The position numbers and the translations under genes are program-made. Below are positions 27,996 through 36,701 of a stretch of DNA of 61,592 nt, in pieces. How positions within the stretch are numbered: position 1 is the stretch's first letter; the number at the start of each line of letters is the position of its first letter. Source of the stretch: Oscillospiraceae bacterium (lineage in GTDB: Bacteria; Bacillota; Clostridia; Oscillospirales; Acutalibacteraceae); the NCBI GenBank assembly GCA_031268405.1, contig JAIRXF010000016.1:1-61592 (forward strand). Direction: 5' to 3'. Below the pieces are notes generated by a model. The model was not told the origin of the DNA. It worked only from the letters and a program-made list of their open reading frames with translations, and did not search any database.

Positions 27996-28898
27996 CTAAG
28001 ATTTAGGGTCAAGTACATCTCTTAAACCATCTCCTAAAAGATTGAAAGCCAAAACCGTCAATGTAATGGCAAGACCGGGAAAAAGCAAAGTGTGAGGTGC
28101 TTGAATAACAAATTTTCTGGATTCACTAAGCATGGTGCCCCATTCGGCTTGAGGTGGCTTAATCCCCAAGCCCAAATATCCCAACGCAGCAACCTCTAAC
28201 ACCGCGCTAGAAATACCCAAAGCCGCCCTTACAATTATTCCTGAAACTATATTGGGCAGAATTGTTTTAAAAATTATCGAAAAATCTGAACACCCTACAA
28301 TTCTAGCAGCTTCTACGTAGTCGTTTTCCTTTTCCGAAAGAATACTTCCTCTTATTATTCTAGCGTATTGGGGGATGGAAATAAAACCTATGGCCATAAT
28401 AATTTTTCCAACACCTGCACCCAAAGTAAGTATCAAACACATAGCCAAAAGTATTGAAGGAATGGCTAATATTATATCTATAAACCTCATTATTATTGTA
28501 TCAATTTTCCCACCATAATATCCGGCAATAGCTCCCAAAACCATTCCCAAAAGTAACGAAAAACCAACAGAAGCCACACCAACAAAAATCGATACACTTG
28601 CTCCGTTTATGATCCTACTAAATATATCTCTGCCTTGTTCATCTGTTCCGAACCAGTGTTCTTGACTTGGGGGTCTGGGATTTAAAATATCCTGTTCTGT
28701 CAGATTTGGATCAAATGGGGTAAAAAATTTACCAAATATTGCAACAAAAATTAAAAAAATCGCAATCACTAAACCCACAACGGCGATTTTGTTCTTCTTA
28801 AACGAATACCACATGTCACCAAATCTAGAATCTTGCTTATCAATAAGATTAACCTGTTCAAGCGATGCATTATTTTCTTTGCTAACTTCACTACTCAT
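27996..28898 (-). CDS. oppC: Oligopeptide ABC transporter permease OppC
   Basis: A BPD_transp_1 permease with an N-terminal helix (about 35-57), the OppC-type segment HWFGTDEQGRDIFSRI (near 80), and the EAARIVGCSDFSIIFKTILPN coupling loop that docks to the ATPases. Length of 300 residues is standard. It starts at ATG 28898, 151 bp after oppB. Confidence 0.95.
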   Translation of the reverse strand: MSSEVSKENNASLEQVNLIDKQDSRFGDMWYSFKKNKIAVVGLVIAIFLIFVAIFGKFFTPFDPNLTEQDILNPRPPSQEHWFGTDEQGRDIFSRIINGASVSIFVGVASVGFSLLLGMVLGAIAGYYGGKIDTIIMRFIDIILAIPSILLAMCLILTLGAGVGKIIMAIGFISIPQYARIIRGSILSEKENDYVEAARIVGCSDFSIIFKTILPNIVSGIIVRAALGISSAVLEVAALGYLGLGIKPPQAEWGTMLSESRKFVIQAPHTLLFPGLAITLTVLAFNLLGDGLRDVLDPKS

Positions 28899-29049
28899 CG
28901 ATCACTACTCACCCTTCTTTCAACGTAAAACTACTAACATTGTTTATAAAATTTATTAATATAAAACCCAGCTAACAATCAAATTTAATTTAACAATTTG
29001 CACAAATTTCTTTGAGACTCAACTGGCAATTCGATAAAATCATCACGAA

Positions 29050-30060
29050 TTACTCACTCCTTTTTCCGAATTTAATTTTTGGATCTAAGAGGGCGTAGAT
29101 TACATCAACAAATAGATTAACAAGAATGAAGATGATGGCTACAACCAAAACCACGCCTTGTACAGCGGGAAAATCGGAGCTTTGCACAGACTCAACAGTA
29201 TACTTGCCTATTCCCGGCCAAGAAAATATAGTCTCTGTTAAAACCGCACCGGCTAAAAGAGAACCAAATTGCAATCCAATAACGGTTATTACTGGAATAA
29301 GAGCATTTCTCAGCGCGTGGAAAATGATAACTTTTCTCTCCGGCAAACCTTTGGCTCTAGCGGTTCTTATATAATCTTGATCCAAAGTCTCAAGCACACT
29401 AGAACGCGTCATTCTAGCTATAACCGCAGTAGAATGCATGGCCAATGTGCAAGAGGGTAAAATTAAGTGTCTAAAAGCATCCAAGAAGAGATTAAATCTC
29501 CCTAAAATAAGTGCATCTAATAAATAAAATCCTGTTCCACCCGTGGGTTTTAGAAGCATATCGATTCTATCTCCAGTGGGAATAAATCCGTTACAAAAGG
29601 CCATTACCAACAAGATACCCAACCAAAATACAGGTATGGAAACACCCATAAGAGAAAAAACTGAACCAATATTATCAAAAATAGAGTTCTTTTTAACCGC
29701 AGAGATAACGCCAATGGTTACACCAACCAAAGATGCTAAAATTATAGCTGATATTGCCAGTTCGGCAGTGGCGGGAAATCTTAAAAATACTTCTTTTGAA
29801 ATCGGAAGATTTGTTTTATACGACTTCCCAAAATTTCCAGAGACCAAATCTTTTAAAAACACAAAATATTGTATGTGTAGGGGTTCTTCGAGGCCTTGAT
29901 CTCGTCTCCACTCTATTCTTTGCTCTGGAGTGGCATATTTCCCTAAAACACTTTGTGACGGATCTGTTAAAAACACTCTCATAATTAAAAAAACTATAGT
30001 GGCAACTCCCAAAACCACAGGTATAAGTAATATCAATCGTTTAAATATATAATTTATCAT
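29050..30060 (-). CDS. oppB: Oligopeptide ABC transporter permease OppB
   Basis: The first permease of the importer. The N-terminus MINYIFKRLILLIPVVLG is typical of OppB/DppB, and the coupling loop RTARAKGLPERKVIIFHALRNA is intact. The ATG at 30060 is preferred over a TTG at 30069 on family alignment and spacing from GAAGGG. It is about 336 residues long. Confidence 0.95.
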   Translation of the reverse strand: MINYIFKRLILLIPVVLGVATIVFLIMRVFLTDPSQSVLGKYATPEQRIEWRRDQGLEEPLHIQYFVFLKDLVSGNFGKSYKTNLPISKEVFLRFPATAELAISAIILASLVGVTIGVISAVKKNSIFDNIGSVFSLMGVSIPVFWLGILLVMAFCNGFIPTGDRIDMLLKPTGGTGFYLLDALILGRFNLFLDAFRHLILPSCTLAMHSTAVIARMTRSSVLETLDQDYIRTARAKGLPERKVIIFHALRNALIPVITVIGLQFGSLLAGAVLTETIFSWPGIGKYTVESVQSSDFPAVQGVVLVVAIIFILVNLFVDVIYALLDPKIKFGKRSE

Positions 30061-30237
30061 CAAAAACAATCCCTTCTACAATAATAAAAAGCCCGGGCCA
30101 TAATTTTATTACATCTTAAAAATTTTGTAAATCTAAATTCAGTTTTTTCCAAATTTTAAAAACAATTCTATAACCACTTTATGTAGTTTTAATCTAAACA
30201 CGTTAGAAATTAAAATTTAAAAAATTACAAGTAAAGC

Positions 30238-30269
30238 AAATTAAGGGGCAATTTTATACCCCTTAATTT
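30238..30269 (-). terminator. Hairpin after oppA (attenuator or mRNA stabiliser)
   Basis: AAATTAAGGGG (30238-30248) pairs perfectly with CCCCTTAATTT (30259-30269), an 11-bp stem with a 10-nt loop. On the minus strand the tail is only modestly T-rich, so partial termination or protection of the oppA message is likelier than a full stop. Confidence 0.6.
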
Positions 30270-30288
30270 GTAACGTTAAATGACTACC

Positions 30289-31857
30289 TTACTGGCTTTT
30301 ATAAACCTCGTTGAAGTTGGGGATTCCAACTGGAGGCATTTTGAAATTCTCAACATTCGATAAAGTACCGATCAACATAGTTTCATGAGAAATTGTCCGT
30401 ATTGGTAGATCCTTCGCAAGTATTTTGTCAAGACCAGTAAAAATTTGAGCTCTCTTTGGATCTCCAAATGGAAGAGTTTGAGTTTCTTTAAGGAAACTAT
30501 CATATTCTTTGTTATTAAATCTAGCATAATTTATTGCATTATCGGATGTAAAAAGATTTAGCATATTAGAAGAATCGGCATAATCAGCGTGCCAACCACA
30601 AAAAGCTATTTCCCCGTAGTTGCCGCCGCCAAGTTTTTTGACATAAGCTGGCCAATCGCTTATTGTTTGTTTAACTTCGACACCAACCTTACTAAGCTCA
30701 CCAGCTACAGCCTCGGCCAAAGCTTTTCCACCAATACTGTTGTAGGGTTTCGAAACACTGTAAGCATCCATGTTTAATGTGGTTATCTTGTTGCTTTCGA
30801 AAATCTGTTTCGCTGAATTGGGATCATATTTAGGGTATCCGGCATCTTCTATATATCCAGATAAGCCTTTAAGCAAGAAAGAATTTGCCACTTCAGCTTT
30901 ACCTTTATATAGAGATTTGACTAGCTTTTCGAAGTCTATGGATTGGGAAATAGCTCTTCTTACTTCTTGACTTAAATTTGGATTGAATATCATATAACTG
31001 GTAAGATAAGAAGTAAAACTTAAGACTTTGTTGCCATCTTTTTTAACAACATCTTCGTAGCTAGAATCAATACTGGTTGCATCTATTTCTTTATTTTTCA
31101 AAGCAGCTATACACATGGCGGGATCGCTAATCGTTTTGATCACAAGGTGCTCGAATTTTGATTTTCTTTTTTCATCATGGTAATTTTCATTGCGCTTAAG
31201 TTTAACACAACTCCCCTTTTCCCAGCTTTCAACTGCAAATGGACCAGTTCCAATGGGATTATTACTGACATCATTATCTTTAGCTTCATCCAAGCTCTTT
31301 GGACTTATAAAACCAGAGCCGAGTGGCATGGATAATTTTGCAATAAACGACGAATCTGGCTTTTTAAGCTTAATCTTAACTTCGTGTGGATTCTCTGTTT
31401 CAACAGAACTAACGTCACCGTAAATCACTCTGGGGTATTCCATGTCTGGAGTTCTTGTGGGGCTACCCTCCAATGTTCGATCTATATTTCTCTTAACAAC
31501 AGAGGCGTTAAATTCGCTCCCATCGTGAAACTTCACACCTTTTTTAAGTTCAAACGTATAAACACAACCATCATCCGATAATTCGTATGATACTGCAAGT
31601 CTTGGAACAGGATTGGGCGAATCTCCCTCAAAGGCATAAAGCCCTTCGTAAACGTTAGCATTAACATTGGTTGAAAAGTTATCCGTGATGCGATGCGGGT
31701 CAATTTTTAACGGATCGGAAGATTGAGCGAAAATAAAAGTATTACTTCTGGAAGAATCTCCACTTTCATTGCCCGATTGAAGCCAACATCCTGAAAAAAC
31801 CACGCCAATCGCAGAAAATACCAAACCGAGAGCTAAAACTCTTTTAAAACTAAACAT
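30289..31857 (-). CDS. oppA: Oligopeptide-binding lipoprotein OppA
   Basis: The extracellular substrate-binding subunit (SBP_bac_5). A lipoprotein signal ends in VFSGC (cysteine near residue 24). The family motif KLKKPDSSFIAKLS and the long two-lobed fold of about 520 residues are as expected. As first gene of oppABCDF it has a promoter at 31950-31978 and is followed by a strong hairpin, consistent with more binding protein than permease. Confidence 0.93.
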   Translation of the reverse strand: MFSFKRVLALGLVFSAIGVVFSGCWLQSGNESGDSSRSNTFIFAQSSDPLKIDPHRITDNFSTNVNANVYEGLYAFEGDSPNPVPRLAVSYELSDDGCVYTFELKKGVKFHDGSEFNASVVKRNIDRTLEGSPTRTPDMEYPRVIYGDVSSVETENPHEVKIKLKKPDSSFIAKLSMPLGSGFISPKSLDEAKDNDVSNNPIGTGPFAVESWEKGSCVKLKRNENYHDEKRKSKFEHLVIKTISDPAMCIAALKNKEIDATSIDSSYEDVVKKDGNKVLSFTSYLTSYMIFNPNLSQEVRRAISQSIDFEKLVKSLYKGKAEVANSFLLKGLSGYIEDAGYPKYDPNSAKQIFESNKITTLNMDAYSVSKPYNSIGGKALAEAVAGELSKVGVEVKQTISDWPAYVKKLGGGNYGEIAFCGWHADYADSSNMLNLFTSDNAINYARFNNKEYDSFLKETQTLPFGDPKRAQIFTGLDKILAKDLPIRTISHETMLIGTLSNVENFKMPPVGIPNFNEVYKSQ

Positions 31858-32175
31858 CCACTTTCCCCCTTTAATTGGTTATAGAATTTTATAAAACTAT
31901 CCTTAAAAAAATTAACAACTAATTTAAACTAAAATTCTTAGATAGTTACATGTTATCACAAACGCTTGGTTTAAACAATACAATTATGTGCAATAATTAA
32001 TCTATAGAACTACGATGCTTTTTGTATGTGCAAAATTACTCGCTCTAACGTCGAATATTGCCACTGCAAAACATAAACACACCCTGCAAAATCTGCAAAA
32101 ATTTTTATCCAAGCGTATTATGTAAAATAAAAATTTATAAGTCTTTCGCTGACTTTTGTTTATACACGATGTCGT
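31858..32175. other. 318-bp region upstream of oppA
   Basis: This lies between the oppA start and the 3' end of the minus-strand permease gene. It holds the oppA promoter described separately; I see no gene or clear terminator in the rest. Confidence 0.5.
31950..31978 (-). promoter_or_regulatory. oppA promoter with extended -10
   Basis: On the minus strand TTGTTT (31973-31978), a 17-nt spacer and TAACAT (31950-31955) preceded by TGA. Transcription would start about 85 nt before oppA. The ten bases GTGATAACAT are identical to those in the metK promoter. Confidence 0.5.
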
Positions 32176-33375
32176 TTAATATCTCAGCGCATCAACAGGC
32201 CTCATCTTTGAAGCCTTGGCGGCCGGATAAATGCCAAAAATCACTCCAGTAACTACAGAGAATAAAAAACCAAGCAAAGTGCTATCAATCTTTATGGTAA
32301 AATGAAAATTCAAAATCAAAGAACCCAACCAAAAAATTAAATTCCCCATAATTACTCCACAAACACCTCCAACAATCGTAATAGTCATACCCTCTATTAA
32401 AAACTCTGTCATTATCGAAAATCTACTTGCACCGATCGATTTTTTTATGCCTATTTCTCTGGTTCTCTCGCTAACCGATACAAGCATAACTATCATAACA
32501 CTGAGGCTTGCAACCAGCAAGGAAACTCCTCCCACTGCAGATAATATAACTGTAACAACATCAAAAAGCTTAACAAGTTCATCTTTTTGCTTTGAAAGAT
32601 TGTTTATTACATATTCATCGTACATGGTACAATCTTTTTTAAGTAAATCCACTATTTTAAGGCCTATCTCACCTATGCTAAGTTTTGAATCCTCACTAAC
32701 TTTTATAGCAATTTGATCAAAAGTTTTTGTGCCTGTAGCATTTTGAACACTACTATAAGGAATGTATACAAAATCAGGAATATAGTTTCCAACCAAGCCA
32801 TCTAATAAGCCATTTCCCGTCTTAGCAACACCAATAACCTCATAAATTTCAGACATCGAATTTAATGTTATGGAAATTTTTTTGCCAACCATATTATTTC
32901 TTGAGTAAAATTTTTGAGAAAATTTTTGGTCCACTATACAAACATTTCTATTGCTGGCAACATCGCTTTTTGTAATAGGCCGACCGTATAATATTTTTAA
33001 CGAAATTATTTGACTTGCTTTTTCATTTACTCCAAAAACCACTCCTGGAGCTTGTAAATTATGTGAAGAAATTTCCGCACTTCTTGTAATCAGAGGCATA
33101 GCTTGTTTTACATACGCCGATTTCCTTACTGCGTCGAGATGTTGATTGTTGAGTTGTTTTCTTTCGATTCCCATGGATCTAGTGTTTGCGCTTACTGTAA
33201 GCCCTCCAAACCCCAAACTGTCCAGTTCATTAAGTATTGTATATGAGCCAGATTTGCTTATATTCCCGATTAAAACAACAGAAGCAACCCCGATTGCTAC
33301 TCCTACAGCGGTAAGAAAACTTCTGATTTTTTTTCTACCTATATTCCTTGCAGAACAAACTAAAATGTCAATCAT
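32176..33375 (-). CDS. MacB/FtsX-family ABC transporter permease
   Basis: A 399-residue permease with one N-terminal helix (about 17-37), a large extracytoplasmic MacB-type domain (about 40-240), and three C-terminal FtsX helices (about 275-390), ending with PAAKASKMRPVDALRY, typical of the family. Such proteins use ATP outside the membrane to move or sense substrates and need a LolD-type ATPase. It lies 38 bp after an adaptor gene, but no ATPase gene is adjacent. Start ATG 33375. Confidence 0.9.
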   Translation of the reverse strand: MIDILVCSARNIGRKKIRSFLTAVGVAIGVASVVLIGNISKSGSYTILNELDSLGFGGLTVSANTRSMGIERKQLNNQHLDAVRKSAYVKQAMPLITRSAEISSHNLQAPGVVFGVNEKASQIISLKILYGRPITKSDVASNRNVCIVDQKFSQKFYSRNNMVGKKISITLNSMSEIYEVIGVAKTGNGLLDGLVGNYIPDFVYIPYSSVQNATGTKTFDQIAIKVSEDSKLSIGEIGLKIVDLLKKDCTMYDEYVINNLSKQKDELVKLFDVVTVILSAVGGVSLLVASLSVMIVMLVSVSERTREIGIKKSIGASRFSIMTEFLIEGMTITIVGGVCGVIMGNLIFWLGSLILNFHFTIKIDSTLLGFLFSVVTGVIFGIYPAAKASKMRPVDALRY

Positions 33376-33391
33376 GGTAAATATATTTACC
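33376..33391 (-). repeat. Perfect 16-nt palindrome between ribosome site and ATG
   Basis: GGTAAATATATTTACC lies directly between the G-rich ribosome site and the ATG of the permease gene. Folding (GGTAAA/TTTACC) would shorten an otherwise 14-nt spacing, or the palindrome could be a repressor site. Either is inference. Confidence 0.4.
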
Positions 33392-33413
33392 CCCCCTGCA
33401 ATTAACCAAACTT

Positions 33414-34463
33414 TTAAGTGTTTTTAATTTTAATAATTGACTTATTGTCAATAAAATTTGGCTCGACTATAATTGTATCTCCTTCGCAAATCCCTTGTGA
33501 AACTTCAAAGCCATTTGGGAATTCTTTTTTGGTTTCTATATATGTTTTTTGGACTTTTTTATTTTTACAAACATAAACAAACTCCCTTCCATCATCCTCT
33601 GCTCCAACACAGTTATACGGAACCACTAAGCTTTCTGTATCTTCTGGAATTAATATTTCGCACTTTGCCGTGAAACCGGGTTTTAAATTCTCATCGCTAT
33701 CTTTGACACTTGCTATTACATCAACAGAAACATCTAAACCCAATGCTTCTGAATTTCGTTGAGCTTGAGAGGCTATACTCTCAATACTTCCCGTATAAGA
33801 TATATTTTTAAAACCCACCCCCGTTATAGTAACTGGTTGTTTATTTTTTACTTGAGAAATTTGATTTTCACTAACTCTTAATCTCACCTGCACATTGGAA
33901 GAATCGGCTACGCAAGCCATTGAATTTTCTTGGGGTATCACTTGCCCTTCTTTTACATACAACGAAGATAAAATTCCAGAAATCGGTGATTTAATTTTCT
34001 CGATAACACCATTACTAGCGTCGGATGAAAAAAAATTTCCAGACTCAGGCTTTAATTCTTCACTTTTTTGTGCTTCTAATAGACGCCTATAGGCTGATTC
34101 CATATCTTCAGTGTCAGAAATTCCGGGTAATTTTTGCGAATCACTGCCGTTTACGCTTGGTTTAAGAGCGCTTGGTAATTTTTTGTCATTTAATTTCACC
34201 ACGTCAAAAATAACCTGACCTTCTTCAACATTGTCGCCCTCTCGAACGTACACTTTTCTTACAACACACGACTGTTCTAAAAAAATATTCTCTGTTTTTT
34301 CAAGCTCAACCTTTCCCAAACAAACTATAGAATCATCAACATACATTGCTTTTATCTTTATAACATCAACCTCCACTACTAAAGATTTTATATATGATCC
34401 GGTTAGGCCTATAGAAAACGCCATTAAAATTGTAAAAACCATCAACACTATATATTTTTTCAT
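33414..34463 (-). CDS. HlyD/MacA-type membrane fusion adaptor
   Basis: The 349-residue product has an N-terminal transmembrane anchor (about 5-27), two half lipoyl (biotinyl-like) motifs (around 66-88 and 160-185: VREGDNVEEGQV and VKEGQVIPQE) separated by a short helical segment, then beta-barrel and membrane-proximal domains. It would bridge the MacB-like permease and the outside. Start ATG 34463 behind GGGGGA. Confidence 0.88.
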   Translation of the reverse strand: MKKYIVLMVFTILMAFSIGLTGSYIKSLVVEVDVIKIKAMYVDDSIVCLGKVELEKTENIFLEQSCVVRKVYVREGDNVEEGQVIFDVVKLNDKKLPSALKPSVNGSDSQKLPGISDTEDMESAYRRLLEAQKSEELKPESGNFFSSDASNGVIEKIKSPISGILSSLYVKEGQVIPQENSMACVADSSNVQVRLRVSENQISQVKNKQPVTITGVGFKNISYTGSIESIASQAQRNSEALGLDVSVDVIASVKDSDENLKPGFTAKCEILIPEDTESLVVPYNCVGAEDDGREFVYVCKNKKVQKTYIETKKEFPNGFEVSQGICEGDTIIVEPNFIDNKSIIKIKNT

Positions 34464-35160
34464 ACAATCCCCCGGTTTTTATATAATGTGCACAACAAAC
34501 ACTTTAATTTTTTGCAATCCTTCGCTCACACAAAAGCCATTAACTTTATTATTGGAAAAAATATTAAATTTATTAAAAATCAACTATAAAGTTTTTAAAA
34601 ATCAACGAGCTTCACTTCAAATCTAACAATCTTTTTAATTTTATGCTTCTGAATAACTCTTTGACTGTTTTATTTTTTCCGCAATTCCTTCAATTAATTC
34701 ACTAAAATCTTTAATACGAACTTTTTAATCAAATAACAACATTTTATTAAAATCTATTTAAACTGTTGATTTTAATATATTCCGTTGTTGTACATATTTC
34801 GTTGTTTTTTTGAAATTTTCATGGAATCTCACAGTTTTACAAGATTAATGATAATGTTGCTTTAACAGCTAAAACTTCGTAATTTTCGATATGTAGTCAT
34901 AGAATATTTAAATAAAAAAATATGTATGGTATTGACGAAATATAAAATATATTGTACAATGATATCTTGGACATTAAGTTGACCAAAAATTTAAAATAAT
35001 TTGTAAAAATATTTATTAAAAATCCGTTTTAACAACCTATCATTTATTATTCTGCATATATTTTGTGATTAATATTCGTGTTTTATCCTAACTACAGTTA
35101 TAATTATTGACAAATTATGTTAAATTTATCCAAATTAACTATATTTAGGAGAGATTAAAA
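34464..35160. other. 697-bp divergent intergenic region
   Basis: The longest gene-free stretch of the window, very AT-rich, between divergent adaptor and kinase genes. It contains the promoter at 34932-34960 and a short coding-like fragment on the minus strand (34641-34721) ending in TAA that is too small to call. A TTGACAAA-containing block at about 35107 resembles one upstream of the gene at 40125. Confidence 0.5.
34932..34960 (+). promoter_or_regulatory. Strong sigma-A promoter upstream of the kinase gene
   Basis: TTGACG (34932-34937), a 17-nt spacer and TACAAT (34955-34960). This is the best sigma-A match in the accessory region. It would give the kinase message a leader of about 190 nt. 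Confidence 0.6.
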
Positions 35161-36564
35161 TTGAGTAAGTTTAAAAAAATCAGAGGAATATTTATTGGTA
35201 TCTTTGCAATTTCAGGTATTATAGTCGGTAGTATGTCGAACAATATTGTTCCAGCCAGCGCTGTTAGAAATGAAATTGATTTACCAGCAAACACTTTGTT
35301 TTCGATAGATGGGACCAACGATTTTGGTATGAGATACATCAATTACGATACTAGAGATGATATTGGTGTTAGAGTAGTTTCTACTTCTGCAAATGGATCT
35401 TCGCAAATACAAGTACTTTTAAAGTATAGCACACCCTCTGGAACTCAAAGAGGTTGGTTTAAAGCATTCGATGCAATCAAAAACATCACACCCCAATACA
35501 TCTGTAGCTTATTTGGGGGTTCGAGATCTCGGTTAGAAGGTCTTATCCATAGTGCATATCCGAACACAATTTTTTTTGGTCCTGCTGAAAACGTATCCCT
35601 TTCAGAGTTTTATTGCCCTCTTGTGGATCGCTCACAATTTGAGATACAAACGCAAGAGCAGCCAACGATGACGACGCAAGCACAACCACAACAGTTTGCA
35701 CCGCAAGGGTATCAAATTTTAAAACCATTGGGTCAGGGCCTGTATGGTAGTTGTTATGAGGTAATGGACCAATTTGGTCGACATTATTGTATGAAACAGG
35801 TAGATATCTCGGAAATTGTCACCCCAAAATTCGCTGAAAAGGAAGTAAACATGCTTCAGCTTATATCTAACCTAAATTCTCCGTATTTTTTGAAACATCA
35901 CGAATCATTTTACACAAAAGACGGGACCAAACTGTATATTGTAATGGAGCTTGCCGAAGGCGAAGATTTGATAGCTTTTACGCCGCTCCCTAAATTAAAC
36001 AAGACAACAATTTTAGAAATTTTAATAAGAATGCTCGAATCCATTGGCCAACTTGAAAAAGAAGGTATAGTTCATAAGGACATAAAAAGAAACAATATTA
36101 TAATCAATCCCCAAAATTTTTTTATTAAAGTTATCGACTATGGCTTGTCTGTAAAATTGAGAGCTAATGGCATGGATGAAGATAGTGATGATGTTGACGA
36201 TCCCGATCCCTTTGTGCATCATCATATGGCACCAGAAATGCATTTAAAATCAAAATATATCGGCCGATCGGACATTTGGTCCTTGGGAATCTTGTTTCAT
36301 GAACTCTTAACGGAAAAATCACCTTTTGTTTTTAATTTAGAAAGTTGTTTAACCACTGATCTAAATCTATCATTTCTTTATAACAATCTAATCTCAACCT
36401 ACGGTTTTAGTTCCAATGACTCTTCTATAATTGCTCAAAATATAGAAGGAATGCTCCAAAAAGATCCGTGCCAAAGAATAACTGCAAATCAAGCTGCATA
36501 TAATCTTACAGCAATTTGTCGGAGAATAGTCTCAGAACAAAACGCTGTTAATTGCAAACAATAA
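35161..36564 (+). CDS. Secreted eukaryotic-like Ser/Thr protein kinase
   Basis: The 467-residue product begins with a signal peptide (basic MSKFKKIR, hydrophobic 9-24, cleavage likely after PASA near 34). Residues about 45-105 look like an SH3-type beta module; 160-182 is a Q/T/P linker. The kinase domain (183-460) is complete: glycine loop G191-Q-G-L-Y-G196, K212, E228, catalytic HKDIKRNN (D307, N312), metal-binding DYG (D326), APE (357-359) and D371 in DIWSLG. There is no second membrane helix, so the kinase should be outside the cytoplasm, opposite to PrkC/PknB, whose kinase is inside. TTG start at 35161 with AGGAGA at 8 nt; monocistronic with a terminator. Confidence 0.85.
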   Translation: MSKFKKIRGIFIGIFAISGIIVGSMSNNIVPASAVRNEIDLPANTLFSIDGTNDFGMRYINYDTRDDIGVRVVSTSANGSSQIQVLLKYSTPSGTQRGWFKAFDAIKNITPQYICSLFGGSRSRLEGLIHSAYPNTIFFGPAENVSLSEFYCPLVDRSQFEIQTQEQPTMTTQAQPQQFAPQGYQILKPLGQGLYGSCYEVMDQFGRHYCMKQVDISEIVTPKFAEKEVNMLQLISNLNSPYFLKHHESFYTKDGTKLYIVMELAEGEDLIAFTPLPKLNKTTILEILIRMLESIGQLEKEGIVHKDIKRNNIIINPQNFFIKVIDYGLSVKLRANGMDEDSDDVDDPDPFVHHHMAPEMHLKSKYIGRSDIWSLGILFHELLTEKSPFVFNLESCLTTDLNLSFLYNNLISTYGFSSNDSSIIAQNIEGMLQKDPCQRITANQAAYNLTAICRRIVSEQNAVNCKQ

Positions 36565-36598
36565 TATCTATCAACACTCAACACATTTTCAACCAATC

Positions 36599-36645
36599 AA
36601 CAGACCCCCTCGCAAATTTTTGTGGGGGTTTTCTGTTGTTATTTT
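36599..36645 (+). terminator. Rho-independent terminator of the kinase gene
   Basis: CCCCC (36605-36609) pairs with GGGGG (36624-36628) with further inner pairing (GCAAA/TTTGT) and outer AACAG/CTGTT, followed by a T-rich tail on the + strand. Confidence 0.75.
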
Positions 36646-36652
36646 AAGAGAC

Positions 36653-36670
36653 GATTAATGTTTATTAATC
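36653..36670 (-). terminator. Hairpin downstream of spoIVA
   Basis: GATTAAT (36653-36659) and ATTAATC (36664-36670) form a 7-bp AT-rich stem with a 4-nt loop, 32 bp after the spoIVA stop. The tail on the minus strand is only moderately T-rich, so termination is uncertain. Confidence 0.3.
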
Positions 36671-36701
36671 TTAAAAAATTTACACAAATATCAAATGATT
36701 T

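Noticed and set aside
34641-34721. Short coding-like fragment on the minus strand (26 codons ending in TAA)
   Set aside because: It reads like an amphipathic helix but is only 26 codons, preceded by a stop, without start or ribosome site; chance in AT-rich DNA is likely.
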